This document shows, piece by piece, positions 47,607 through 56,368 of a stretch of 64,000 bases of DNA. The DNA comes from [Mycobacterium] nativiensis. Lineage in GTDB: Bacteria > Actinomycetota > Actinomycetes > Mycobacteriales > Mycobacteriaceae. The translations under genes were made by a program, and so were the position numbers. Position 1 is the first letter of the stretch. The number at the start of each line of letters is the position of its first letter. Location: contig NZ_CP083986.1 of NCBI RefSeq assembly GCF_020172685.1, forward strand, positions 1,941,926 to 2,005,925. The letters are read 5' to 3'. A model generated the notes under the pieces. That model did not search any database, had not been told where the DNA came from, and saw only the letters and a program-made list of their open reading frames with translations.

Positions 47607-49010
47607 ATGATGAATAGCACAGGCACCCAGGTGGGCCAGGCGATAAGTGGACCTCAGGCTGTCAGACTTCCGCCGGGGGTTCCGCGGATCATCCCAAAAG
47701 TGGTGCAGGGCATAGCGTTCTTTGCCGCACGGCGACAGGTCACCGAATTCCTGGCGCGTCGCTACGGTGCGGTCTTCCGGCTGGAGGTCCCGGTGTTCGG
47801 GCGGCTTGTGGTCGTGGTCGACCCAGCCTTGGCCAAGAGCGTCTACACCAGCAGGCCGGATGCTCTGGGCGCCATACAGCCGAACTTGAGCCGATTGTTG
47901 GGGTCGGGCTCGGTATTCGGGCTTGAGGGCGCCGATCACCGACGCCGGCGCAAGTTGCTGGCCCAGCCGTTTCACTCCAGCAATATGAAGCACTATGAGC
48001 GGATCGTCGAGGAAGAAACTCTTCGCGAGATCGTGAATTGGCCTGAGTCCGAATCGTTTGCCACGCTGGCACCGATGAAGCGGATCACGCTGAACGTCAT
48101 TCTCCGCGCGGTTTTCGGTGCTGAAGGCGCGGAATTCGACGAATTGCGAGCGATCATCGTGCCGTGGGCCAGATTGGGCGCGCGCCTTTCGGTCCTGCCG
48201 ATTCCGCGGCGTACCTTCGGCCGATACACCCCGTGGGGTCGGCTGGCGGACTGGCGGCGAAAGTACGACGCCGTCATCGATCGGATGATCGACAATGCGA
48301 TGTCGGATCCGGCTTTGACGGAACGCACCGACATCTTCGCATTGCTGTTGTGCAGCCGATACGACGACGGTTCGCCCATGTCGCGGCGTGACATCCGCGA
48401 TGACCTGCTGACCCTTCTGGTTGCCGGGCATGAAACCACCGCGACTACGTTGGCGTGGGTTTTCGAACGGCTTAGCCGTCACCCGGCGGTGCTGGCCGCA
48501 CTGGCGGCCGAGGCGGACACTGACGACACTGAGCTGCGTCACGCGGCGATCTACGAAGTGCAACGCACGAGGCCGGTCATCGACTTCTCCGGTCGGCGAG
48601 TGCGCGTGCCCGAGTTCAAGCTCGGCGAGTGGGTGCTTCCCCAGGGCTATTCGATCATCGTGAGCATTTCGCAATGCCATGCCAATCCCGACGCTTTCAG
48701 CGATCCCGACCGATTCGACCCTCGGCGCTACATCGACGGAAAGCCATCACCGTTCGCGTGGATTCCGTTCGGGGGAGGAACGCGACGCTGTGCGGGCGCG
48801 GCGTTCGCCAAGATGGAGATGAACGTGCTGATGCGGACCGTGCTGCGCAACCTGACCATCGAGACCACCGAGGCGCCGGGGGAGAAGCTGCAGGCCGGTG
48901 GCCTTGGCTTTCTGCCGAAAGACGGCGGCCGGATCACGGTCGGCAAACTCCGGGCGCCGCGGTCATTCCATCGAGCGTCCCACCATCCAGTAGGCGCGCG
49001 CAGCAATTGA
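47607..49010 (+). CDS. Cytochrome P450 (CYP135/CYP138-like)
   Basis: A 467-residue P450 with AGHETTATTLAW (oxygen-binding I helix), EVQRTRP (the ExxR region) and the haem-ligand loop FGGGTRRCAG. The N-terminal PPGVPRIIPKVVQGIAFFAARR and overall length suit the CYP135/CYP138 group of mycobacteria. It is a soluble mono-oxygenase needing ferredoxin partners encoded elsewhere. Starts 45 bases after the acyltransferase gene, same direction, so probably co-transcribed. The last 48 bases overlap the convergent siderophore-interacting protein gene. Confidence 0.85.
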   Translation: MMNSTGTQVGQAISGPQAVRLPPGVPRIIPKVVQGIAFFAARRQVTEFLARRYGAVFRLEVPVFGRLVVVVDPALAKSVYTSRPDALGAIQPNLSRLLGSGSVFGLEGADHRRRRKLLAQPFHSSNMKHYERIVEEETLREIVNWPESESFATLAPMKRITLNVILRAVFGAEGAEFDELRAIIVPWARLGARLSVLPIPRRTFGRYTPWGRLADWRRKYDAVIDRMIDNAMSDPALTERTDIFALLLCSRYDDGSPMSRRDIRDDLLTLLVAGHETTATTLAWVFERLSRHPAVLAALAAEADTDDTELRHAAIYEVQRTRPVIDFSGRRVRVPEFKLGEWVLPQGYSIIVSISQCHANPDAFSDPDRFDPRRYIDGKPSPFAWIPFGGGTRRCAGAAFAKMEMNVLMRTVLRNLTIETTEAPGEKLQAGGLGFLPKDGGRITVGKLRAPRSFHRASHHPVGARSN

Positions 49011-49694
49011 CTTGCGGGGGATGCCGTAGTCGTTCTGCAATACGCGGGTCAGTGCCCTTGTGGTGCGGCTGTCGCACGCCACCCAACCGAAGTGGTCTCG
49101 CGCGTCGAATGCCCTCGCCCTTACGTGCGCTACCAATGCGTCTCCGTCGTCCGCACGGTCGAGCCAGCTGACATCACGGCCGCGGGCTACCGGCAGGCGT
49201 CTGTCGTCGTCGTAGCCCGCCTCGAGGAATACCTGCGCGGGCGCATCGCCGATCGCGTTGAGCAACGAGTTGATCGCCGGAAGGGAGGCGGTGTCTCCGA
49301 TGATGAGGTATCCCGCCGGGGGCGGGTCGGGGACGGTGAACTTGCTGCCGAGGACGGTCGCCGCGAGTGTGTCTCCCGATCGTGCGGTCCGGGCCCACTG
49401 CGATGCCAGACCGTCGTGCAGCGCGAATTCGATGTCCACGGTGTCGGTGGCCGGATCCGGGTCGACGAGTGTGTACGCGCGCTGGTGCAGCCGGTCTTCG
49501 TCGGCGAACCACATCCGGACCCACATCGTGGGATGTGGCCGGTGTGCCCGCAACATCCCCCCGGCGTCGAAGCTCAGCCGGACATAGTGCGGGCTGATCT
49601 CCCACCGGCCGGTGACCGTGAGCCAGTAGTCCGATGCGCCCAGCAGCTTGAGGACTGCGCCGCCCAGCCCCCGCGATCCCGTCTGTTGAATCAT
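48963..49694 (-). CDS. Siderophore-interacting protein (ferric-siderophore flavin reductase)
   Basis: A 243-residue SIP/ViuB-type protein. The FAD-binding beta-barrel has the R-A-Y-T signature (LHQRAYTLVD) and FALHDGLASQWA; the second half has GDTASLPAINSLL and the C-terminal RKSIAARAYWMVGRS block of the family. These proteins reduce ferric iron in imported siderophores to release it. Its presence is the best single support that the neighbouring NRPS product binds iron. Start overlaps the stop of the upstream P450 gene (ATGA), so the two are coupled. Confidence 0.9.
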   Translation of the reverse strand: MIQQTGSRGLGGAVLKLLGASDYWLTVTGRWEISPHYVRLSFDAGGMLRAHRPHPTMWVRMWFADEDRLHQRAYTLVDPDPATDTVDIEFALHDGLASQWARTARSGDTLAATVLGSKFTVPDPPPAGYLIIGDTASLPAINSLLNAIGDAPAQVFLEAGYDDDRRLPVARGRDVSWLDRADDGDALVAHVRARAFDARDHFGWVACDSRTTRALTRVLQNDYGIPRKSIAARAYWMVGRSME

Positions 49695-51136
49695 GCCGTC
49701 CGATGCTCCGATTCCGGCCGAGGGGTGATGACCGCGGGCACACCGCCTTTGACCGGCCAGACCACAGCGGCATCATGCTGCGGTGCCCAGCCGGCCGGGG
49801 TGAGGATGCGGTAACGCTGAAAGATCTGGGTGAGCAGGAACTGGGCCTCCAGATAGCCCATCGCCGCCCCGAAGCACCGGTGCGGTCCGGCACCGAACGG
49901 CATGTACGCCAGAGGAGGGCGTGCGGCGGAGATCTGCTTGTCGTAGAACCGCATCGGGTCGTAGCTGTCGGCGTTGGGACCCCACCACCGTGGATCGCGC
50001 TGCAGATGATAGATCGGGATCCCGATCAGATTTCCACGACGAATGCGGTATCCGCCGATGGTGTCGTCGGTCATGGCGAAGCGCGGCTGCAGCAGCAGCC
50101 CCTGCAGACGCTGGCCCTCGTCGAAGCACGCCTTGGTCCACTGCAGCCGGTCCAGGTCCTGATAGCCGGGCCGGGCGCCTGCGAGCAGGTCGATCTCGTC
50201 GTAAAGCCGCTGCTGTGCAAGTGGATTCTGTGGCAGCAGGGCCAGCGTCCAGGCCAGTGCCGCCACAACCGTCTCGTAACCGCCGCCGATGAGCATGACG
50301 GCTTCGGTGACGGCGTCGCGTCGACTGATCGGTGTGCCGTCCTCATAGCGCGCGTCGAGCAGAACCTGCAACAGGTCGTCGTGGGACGTGCCGGCGGCAA
50401 GCCGTTCCTCGATCTGCTGCGTCACCCACCGCCGCATCCGCCACCAGGCCTGGATCGGATTGCCATCTCCGGGCAGCAGCCGTGGTGGAGGGGAGAGAAG
50501 CAGCGGGGACGATGCGCTTGCCATCAGGGTGCGGATATCGGTGTCGAGTTGGGCGAGTACGTCATCGGTCGGCGCCGTGCTGAACATGGCTCGCATGAAG
50601 GCCGGGATGACCACACCGTTGATCTCGTGCTGCAGATCGATGGTTTCACCGGTGTCGGCGAATCGGTCCCAGTCGGTCAGTCTGACGGCGAATTCGTCGG
50701 CGACGGCGGCGGCGACCTTGGTGAGCTGCGTGCGGCCCATCATCGGTCCCAGCAGCTTGCGTCGCTGACGGAAGTCGTTGCCTTCCAACAATTGCATCGA
50801 CGCGCCCAGCAACTTCTTGGCCCAGCTGACCGGACCGGTCATGCTGTATTCGCCGTTGCGGTGGTTCATCACATGGCGGACGTGTTCCGGGTTGTTCACG
50901 ATCACCACGTCGTACAACGGCAACGGCAGCCGGAAGACATCACCGTAGGCGTCGCCGAGGCGCTGCAGGTAGCCGAACGGATCCGCCTTGAGTTCGGGGA
51001 GGACCCCCACGAAGGGTCGCCCGCGCGGGCCCGGGGGGCGAGGCGCAGCATCCGAACGCTGCCGCGATCGCAACAGATCCCGACCACGTCCGACCGGGTT
51101 TCGCGACATCCAGAAGGTATCTCGCGTCGCAGTCAT
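49691..51136 (-). CDS. Cytochrome P450
   Basis: A 481-residue P450 with GGGYETVVAAL (I helix, Thr present), the ExxR region altered to EGQRLQG, and the haem loop FGAGPHRCFGAAMGY. MTATRDTFW at 51136 is taken as start, 20 bases after the methyltransferase stop, with GAGGTG upstream; the longer frame into the methyltransferase is rejected. EGQRLQ in place of ExxR keeps Glu and Arg. Operon order methyltransferase - P450 - siderophore reductase suggests a shared task, perhaps tailoring of the same molecule. Substrate unknown. Confidence 0.8.
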   Translation of the reverse strand: MTATRDTFWMSRNPVGRGRDLLRSRQRSDAAPRPPGPRGRPFVGVLPELKADPFGYLQRLGDAYGDVFRLPLPLYDVVIVNNPEHVRHVMNHRNGEYSMTGPVSWAKKLLGASMQLLEGNDFRQRRKLLGPMMGRTQLTKVAAAVADEFAVRLTDWDRFADTGETIDLQHEINGVVIPAFMRAMFSTAPTDDVLAQLDTDIRTLMASASSPLLLSPPPRLLPGDGNPIQAWWRMRRWVTQQIEERLAAGTSHDDLLQVLLDARYEDGTPISRRDAVTEAVMLIGGGYETVVAALAWTLALLPQNPLAQQRLYDEIDLLAGARPGYQDLDRLQWTKACFDEGQRLQGLLLQPRFAMTDDTIGGYRIRRGNLIGIPIYHLQRDPRWWGPNADSYDPMRFYDKQISAARPPLAYMPFGAGPHRCFGAAMGYLEAQFLLTQIFQRYRILTPAGWAPQHDAAVVWPVKGGVPAVITPRPESEHRTA

Positions 51137-51155
51137 CGGGTCACCTCGGGTCCGA

Positions 51156-51947
51156 TCAATCCTTGACCAAGCAATACATTCGGTAGGACGTCTCTCCGGT
51201 TTGCAGTCCGCGGCAGATCTTCGCGTTGGAAGCGGCGACCGCGGCACGTACCGGCCCGTGCAGCAGCGGCGGCGTCCGGCGGGTGAACATGTGCTGTGAC
51301 CGCGGCAGGCTCTTCATCAGTCCGCGTACCACGTTCTCGCTGATGATCTCTTTGCCGGCCATGCGCATCGGGGCGTCGGTCAGCGCCGACTCCCATTCCG
51401 CGTAGTGGTCGAACCGGCGGACATCGGTGTACAGCAGGTGACCGCCCGGGCGCAACACCCGCGCCGCTTCGGCGAAGAATCTGGGAAGCGACGGATAGCA
51501 GTGCGACGCTTCGACATTGACCACCGCATCGAAGGATCCGTCGTCGAAGGGCAGGTTCTCGGCGTCGCCGCACACGAACTCCAGTCCTGGAAGTTGATGG
51601 GTCTTGCGGCAGATCGCGATTCCAGCGGGGTTCAGGTCCAGGCCGGTATAGGAGGCGGGACGCATGCTGCGCACCAGATACGAGGCTCCGCCGCCATGAC
51701 CGCAGCTGACTTCCAGCACCTTCTTGCCGGTGAGGTCGGTCTGGGTTGCCACGCGATGGTAGAGCTGGATGCAATACCGGTCGGTTTCGTCGGATGCCGA
51801 CAGCGGCACCGCCATGGGTGGGGATTCCTCGTATCCCAGGTTCAAGAACGCCACGTCATCGGCGCCGTGGCGGGTCAGGAACGGGTAGTAGTACTGGGCG
51901 AAGACCTTCCAGGCCGGGGTGGCGATCACGCGGCTGATCAGGCTCAT
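51156..51947 (-). CDS. SAM-dependent methyltransferase, Rv2952 / GPL O-methyltransferase type
   Basis: A 263-residue class I methyltransferase. The sequence YEESPPMAVPLSASDE, LYHRVATQTDL, EVSCGHGGGASYLVRSM and the end SYRMYCLVKD closely recall M. tuberculosis Rv2952, which methylates phthiotriol lipids, and the glycopeptidolipid O-methyltransferases. SAM motif I is VLEVSCGHGG. The start at the MSLISRVIATP Met is chosen because family homology begins there; the open frame extends far upstream across the divergent promoter. No phthiocerol or GPL genes are in the window, so it may act on the NRPS product or another lipid. Confidence 0.82.
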   Translation of the reverse strand: MSLISRVIATPAWKVFAQYYYPFLTRHGADDVAFLNLGYEESPPMAVPLSASDETDRYCIQLYHRVATQTDLTGKKVLEVSCGHGGGASYLVRSMRPASYTGLDLNPAGIAICRKTHQLPGLEFVCGDAENLPFDDGSFDAVVNVEASHCYPSLPRFFAEAARVLRPGGHLLYTDVRRFDHYAEWESALTDAPMRMAGKEIISENVVRGLMKSLPRSQHMFTRRTPPLLHGPVRAAVAASNAKICRGLQTGETSYRMYCLVKD

Positions 51948-52022
51948 GGGGAAGGTATGCCCGCGATGGGGCGCCGCAAAACGGTGGTATCCGATCACTG
52001 ACGGACTTCGACACCGTAAACC

Positions 52023-52042
52023 GTGCCATTGACAAATGGCAC
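52023..52042. promoter_or_regulatory. Palindromic operator GTGCCATT-N4-AATGGCAC in a divergent promoter
   Basis: Perfect 8-base arms around GACA. The spacer and flank include TTGACA, so the operator covers a probable -35 element for the rightward hydrolase operon, and it is 76 bases upstream of the methyltransferase start. It also covers the first in-frame ATG (52036) of the hydrolase, arguing that the real start is further in. Confidence 0.6.
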
Positions 52043-53052
52043 AATTGCTGGTGTTGTTTGTGCCCGTGGCAGAACCCGATGGCTCAGAGCTTCCGACCGT
52101 TCCCACCCGAGCAACGTTGCGTGCCGTGGTGGCGGCCACGTCCACGCGCTGGACGCTGCACCTGCTCAACAACGTGATCCCGATGAATCGACCGGGTGTC
52201 GCCTTCGCACGCGGATTGATCGCCACCATTATGGGCAGCCTGGGATCGATGCCGTCCGGCACCAAGGTCATTCCGGTGCACGACGCAGGAGTTCGTGGCG
52301 AATGGGTGCTGGGACCCGGCGTCGAGTCCGGCAGGCGGGCCGGTTACTACGTGCACGGCAGTGGCTACGTGCTGTGCTCGACGCGGACGCACCGCAAGCT
52401 GGTCGCCAGGTTGTCGGAGGCGACCGGTCTGCCGATCTTCTCCGTGGACTACCGATTGGCCCCCGAGGACCGGTTCCCGGCGGCGGCCGACGATGTCGAA
52501 GCCGGCTACCGGTGGCTGTTGGCCCAGGGGCACGCCGCATCCGACATCGTGATCGGTGCGGACTCCGCCGGCGGTCACCTGACCTGTGACATGTTGCTCG
52601 CGCATGCCGACGAACCGGACTTTCAGCCTGCCGGCGTGGTGCTGTTCTCCCCGTTGATCGACCTCACCATGGGGTTGGCCGAACAGCAGGAGAAGGAGCG
52701 GCGTGATCCCGCGATCTCGGCGGCCGCGGCCCGCGCACTGGTGGCGCTCTACGTGCAGGACCACGATTACGACAACGTGCGCTTGCGGCTGGACTTCGCC
52801 CGGGCGGATCGGCTGCCGCCGGTGTTCACTCAGGTCGGCGGGTTCGAGATGCTCAGCGCCGACTCGCGGTACCTGGACGCCGAAATCCGCCGCAACGGTG
52901 GCGTCAGCACCTTGGAGGTGTGGCCGGGGATGGTCCATGTCTTCCAGGCCCTGCCGCGGCTGGCCCCGGAGGCCAGGCCCGCGCTGCGCCGTGTGGCGGC
53001 ATTCATCGCCCAGGCCTTTGACGACCAGCGCGAACTCAAGGAGACCTGCTGA
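52036..53052 (+). CDS. HSL-family alpha/beta hydrolase (Lip-type esterase)
   Basis: Up to 338 residues. Hormone-sensitive-lipase family signs: the oxyanion motif HGSG (usual HGGG) near 110, nucleophile GADSAGG near 175, and late FTQVGGFEMLSAD plus WPGMVHVF with the catalytic His. The start is uncertain: ATG 52036 lies inside a palindromic operator, and GTG 52069 is a good alternative. It is likely a carboxylesterase or lactone hydrolase. First gene of a four-gene run (hydrolase, SDR, diiron protein, BVMO) with overlapping or short junctions; hydrolysis of the ester made by a Baeyer-Villiger enzyme would be logical. Confidence 0.8.
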   Translation: MAQLLVLFVPVAEPDGSELPTVPTRATLRAVVAATSTRWTLHLLNNVIPMNRPGVAFARGLIATIMGSLGSMPSGTKVIPVHDAGVRGEWVLGPGVESGRRAGYYVHGSGYVLCSTRTHRKLVARLSEATGLPIFSVDYRLAPEDRFPAAADDVEAGYRWLLAQGHAASDIVIGADSAGGHLTCDMLLAHADEPDFQPAGVVLFSPLIDLTMGLAEQQEKERRDPAISAAAARALVALYVQDHDYDNVRLRLDFARADRLPPVFTQVGGFEMLSADSRYLDAEIRRNGGVSTLEVWPGMVHVFQALPRLAPEARPALRRVAAFIAQAFDDQRELKETC

Positions 53053-53909
53053 TGTTCGGACTTGACATGGTGCTGTCACTGTTTCGCGGCGAGCAGCGGA
53101 CTGCCAACGCCAAGGCGGTGGTCACCGGCGCCGGTAGCGGTATCGGGCGGTCCTTCGCGCTGGAATTGGCCCGCCGCGGCGGTGACGTCATCTGCGCGGA
53201 CATCGACGAAGAACGAGCAGCCGAGACGGTGGCGCTCATCGAGCAGCTGCCCACCGGCAGCGCACATGCTGTGCAGTGCGATGTATCCGACCGCACCGCG
53301 ATCGAACAGCTGGCCACCCGCGCTCGGGAGATCTTCGGCGGTGCACCGACCCTGGTGATCAACAACGCCGGCGTCGGGATTGGCGGAAAGTCCGTCGGCG
53401 ACATCGGCTTCGACGACTGGAACTGGGCACTCGGGATCAACCTGTGGGGCGTGGTCTACGGCTGCGAGGTCTTCACCCCGATCCTGCGCGACGCCGGCCG
53501 CGGCGGAATCATCAACGTGGCATCTGCGGCCGGCTTCGCCGCCGCACCGTCGATGGCGGCCTACAACGTGTCGAAGGCCGGGGTGATGTCACTGTCGGAG
53601 ACCCTGGCCGCCGAACTGGACGGCACCGACATCGCCGTCACCGTGTTGTGCCCAACTTTCGTGAAGACCAACGTCTTTACCGACGGCCGGATCACACCCC
53701 GGTCGATGAACCTCAGCCAGCAGCTGGCCCGCTGGACCGGGCTGTCGGCCGACAATGTCGCGGCGCGCACCCTGGACGCACACGACGATGGCCGGCTGTA
53801 CGTGGTGCCGCAATTCGACGCGACGGTCATCTGGCACCTCAAGAGGCACTTCCCAGAGCTGTACACCCGGGGAGCCGGACTACTCGGTCGCATCCTTCCC
53901 CAGAACTGA
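53052..53909 (+). CDS. Short-chain dehydrogenase/reductase
   Basis: A 285-residue classical SDR: NAD(P) site TGAGSGIGRSFALEL, NNAGVGIGG, and catalytic YNVSK. The ATG at 53052 shares one base with the hydrolase stop (TGATG). It would oxidise an alcohol to the ketone or the reverse, fitting the step before a Baeyer-Villiger oxidation by the gene two downstream. Substrate unknown. Confidence 0.9.
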   Translation: MFGLDMVLSLFRGEQRTANAKAVVTGAGSGIGRSFALELARRGGDVICADIDEERAAETVALIEQLPTGSAHAVQCDVSDRTAIEQLATRAREIFGGAPTLVINNAGVGIGGKSVGDIGFDDWNWALGINLWGVVYGCEVFTPILRDAGRGGIINVASAAGFAAAPSMAAYNVSKAGVMSLSETLAAELDGTDIAVTVLCPTFVKTNVFTDGRITPRSMNLSQQLARWTGLSADNVAARTLDAHDDGRLYVVPQFDATVIWHLKRHFPELYTRGAGLLGRILPQN

Positions 53910-53941
53910 ACCCCGACGAACGCGAAAGGAACCAGAAGATC

Positions 53942-54862
53942 ATGGCGATGGACCTGGACGACATGCTGCAGAAGATCAAGGACAAGCAGTGGGCCTTGGT
54001 CGATATCGACTGGGACGCACCGGGAGCCGAGCTGATCGAGCCGGAGCTGTGGGCCAAGCTCAAGCCGTTCCTGACCGACCTGATGTGGATCGAAAACGTC
54101 GGCGCCCGCGGTTTCGCCGCGCTGGCGAAGAAGGCTCCTACCCCGACGCTGAAGAGCATCTACGAGCACTTCCACGCCGAGGAACAGAAGCACGCGAACG
54201 CCGAACTGGCCTTGATGCGCCGGTGGGGCATGCTCGAAGACGACGAGATCCCCGCTCCGAGTGTCAATGTGCAGCTGGTGATCACCTGGCTGGACAAGTT
54301 CTCCGACAGCATGTCGCTGTCGATTCTGGGCACCGTCATCCCCATGCTGGAGGTGGCACTGGACGGCGCGCTGATCAAGTTCATCACCGATGAGGTCAAA
54401 GACCCGGTGGCGCAGGAAGTGTTCAAGCGAATCAACTCCGACGAGTCGCGCCACCTGGCAGTCGACTTCGAGGTGATGGACATTCTGGGCCACGCTGACC
54501 TGCGCAAGCTGGCGGTCGAATTCGTCGGCAGCTGGATGAACCCCGCACTGCTGATCGGCACGCTGAGCTACTTCCCGCTGCTGAACAAGATGCGCGACAA
54601 CATCGTGGCGATGGGCGTCAACGAAGAACGCCTGTATCAGGCTATGCGGCGTTTCCGGAATGTCGGTGAACGAAGCGCTTTCGTCCGCCGGGTGCCGATG
54701 TACCGGTTCATCTCCTGGCACAGCAAGAAGGTGATCGACCGCAGCTCCAAGTACCACTGGCTGGCCGACTCCCTGGTTGCGGTCACCAGCGTCATCCCCA
54801 AGTCCCTGGTGGAGTACACCCCGTCCTGGTCCGACGAACTGACCTACGAGCCGGTCGCGTAA
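53942..54862 (+). CDS. Ferritin-like diiron protein (metal-dependent hydrolase/oxygenase type)
   Basis: A 306-residue all-helical protein. Ligand patterns for a carboxylate-bridged diiron centre are visible as EHFHAEEQKH near residue 74 and DESRH near 168, with an earlier Glu in WIENVGARG and another in PMLEVALDG. The family is often annotated as metal-dependent hydrolase, but a ferritin-like oxygenase or oxidase is equally possible. ATG 53942 is preferred over 53948. The longer frame starting in the SDR gene is an overlap artefact. In the middle of the hydrolase-SDR-BVMO run. Confidence 0.7.
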   Translation: MAMDLDDMLQKIKDKQWALVDIDWDAPGAELIEPELWAKLKPFLTDLMWIENVGARGFAALAKKAPTPTLKSIYEHFHAEEQKHANAELALMRRWGMLEDDEIPAPSVNVQLVITWLDKFSDSMSLSILGTVIPMLEVALDGALIKFITDEVKDPVAQEVFKRINSDESRHLAVDFEVMDILGHADLRKLAVEFVGSWMNPALLIGTLSYFPLLNKMRDNIVAMGVNEERLYQAMRRFRNVGERSAFVRRVPMYRFISWHSKKVIDRSSKYHWLADSLVAVTSVIPKSLVEYTPSWSDELTYEPVA

Positions 54863-54873
54863 AGGAGCAGGAC

Positions 54874-56358
54874 ATGACGACCTCTGTAGCCATCATCGGC
54901 GCCGGCTTCGCCGGCATCGGCGCCGCTATGCGCCTGAAAGATCAGGGCATCACCGATTTCGTGATCCTCGAACGCGGTTCGCGGGTCGGGGGCACCTGGC
55001 GGGACAACACCTATCCCGGCGCGGAATGCGACATTCCGTCGCGGTTGTACTCCTACAGCTTCGCGCGCAATCCGGAATGGTCAAAAACCTATTCGGGCAG
55101 TGCGGAGATCCTCGGATACATCGACAGCATGGTCGAGTCTGCCGGAATCACACCTCATATCAGGTTCGAGCACAACGTGACCGGTGTCGAGTACGACGCC
55201 GAGGCGGGGGAGTGGACAGTCGGTCTTTCCGACCGAGAGCCGCTGCGGGCCCGTGCCGTGATCGTGGCCTCCGGGCCGCTGGCCAATCACAGTTTCCCCA
55301 ACATCCCGGGCATCGAGACCTACGAGGGCCACAAGATTCACAGTGCCCGCTGGGATCACGACTACGACTTCGCCGGCAAGAAGGTCGCCGTCATCGGCAC
55401 CGGATCCAGCGGCGTGCAGGTTATTCCGGAGCTGGTCAAGGTGGCCAAGTCGGTCAAGGTGTTCCAGCGGACACCGGGCTGGGTGCTGCCGAAGGTCAAC
55501 ACGTCGACCGGTGATCGGCTCAAGCAGATCTACAAGCACGTGCCGCTGGCCGAGAAGCTGATGCGGTCCGCGTGGTACTGGGGCCACGAGTCTGTCGCCC
55601 TCGGCGTGGTGTGGGACACCCCGCTCACCCGGCTGGTGGAGGCCCTCAGCTCCGTCAATCTGCGTCTGCAGGTGAAGGATCCGTGGATGCGGCGCCAGCT
55701 GACACCGGACTTCTCGGCCGGCTGCAAGCGACTGCTGATGACCAGCGACTACTACCCGGCGCTGCAGGCGGACAACTGCACACTGGTGACCTGGCCGATC
55801 GCCAGGCTGTCCCCCAAGGGAATTCGCACCGTCGAGGGCATTGAGCACCAGTTCGACGCCATCGTGTTCGCCACCGGTTTCGAGGTGTCCAAGGCGGGCA
55901 CCCCGTTCCCGGTCACCGGGGTGGACGGCCGCGATCTGGCTTCGGAGTGGAGCCGGGGCGCCTACGCCTACCGCAGTGTGGCGGTATCGGGTTATCCGAA
56001 CCTGTATTTCACCTTCGGTCCGAACTCGGGTCCCGGCCACAACTCGGCACTGGTCTACATGGAGGCCCAGATCGACTACATCGTCGGGGCGATCGCCAAA
56101 ATGCTGCAGTTCGGCTGGAAGTCGCTCGACGTGCGGCCCGAGGTTCAGGCCCGGTACAACCAGGACATTCAGCGGCGCCTGCAGTCCACCACGTGGAACT
56201 CCGGGTGCCAGAGCTGGTATCTGACCGAAGACGGCTTCAACGCCACCATGTTCCCGGGATTCGCCACCCAGTACGTCAACCAGCTCAAGACACTGGATCT
56301 GCACGACTTCACGATCACCGAGGCGAAGACGGTCGGTGACCCCGTGCTGACTGCCTAG
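54874..56358 (+). CDS. Flavin-containing (Baeyer-Villiger) monooxygenase
   Basis: A 494-residue FAD/NADPH monooxygenase. Two Rossmann motifs, GAGFAGIGAAMRL and GTGSSGVQVIPEL, flank the BVMO fingerprint, here YEGHKIHSARWDH. GGTWRDNTYPGAECD is typical of MymA/EthA-type enzymes. It inserts oxygen beside a ketone to give an ester or lactone, or S-oxidises thio compounds. AAAGGAGC precedes the ATG by six bases. The run with a Lip-type hydrolase and SDR recalls the mymA operon of M. tuberculosis in gene content, though fadD13 and tgs4 counterparts are absent. Confidence 0.88.
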   Translation: MTTSVAIIGAGFAGIGAAMRLKDQGITDFVILERGSRVGGTWRDNTYPGAECDIPSRLYSYSFARNPEWSKTYSGSAEILGYIDSMVESAGITPHIRFEHNVTGVEYDAEAGEWTVGLSDREPLRARAVIVASGPLANHSFPNIPGIETYEGHKIHSARWDHDYDFAGKKVAVIGTGSSGVQVIPELVKVAKSVKVFQRTPGWVLPKVNTSTGDRLKQIYKHVPLAEKLMRSAWYWGHESVALGVVWDTPLTRLVEALSSVNLRLQVKDPWMRRQLTPDFSAGCKRLLMTSDYYPALQADNCTLVTWPIARLSPKGIRTVEGIEHQFDAIVFATGFEVSKAGTPFPVTGVDGRDLASEWSRGAYAYRSVAVSGYPNLYFTFGPNSGPGHNSALVYMEAQIDYIVGAIAKMLQFGWKSLDVRPEVQARYNQDIQRRLQSTTWNSGCQSWYLTEDGFNATMFPGFATQYVNQLKTLDLHDFTITEAKTVGDPVLTA

Positions 56359-56368
56359 GATTGCGCTG

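Noticed and set aside
53276..53941. N-terminal extension of the diiron protein into the SDR gene
   Set aside because: The sequence is Arg/Pro-rich shadow of the SDR; a ribosome site and domain start fit ATG 53942.
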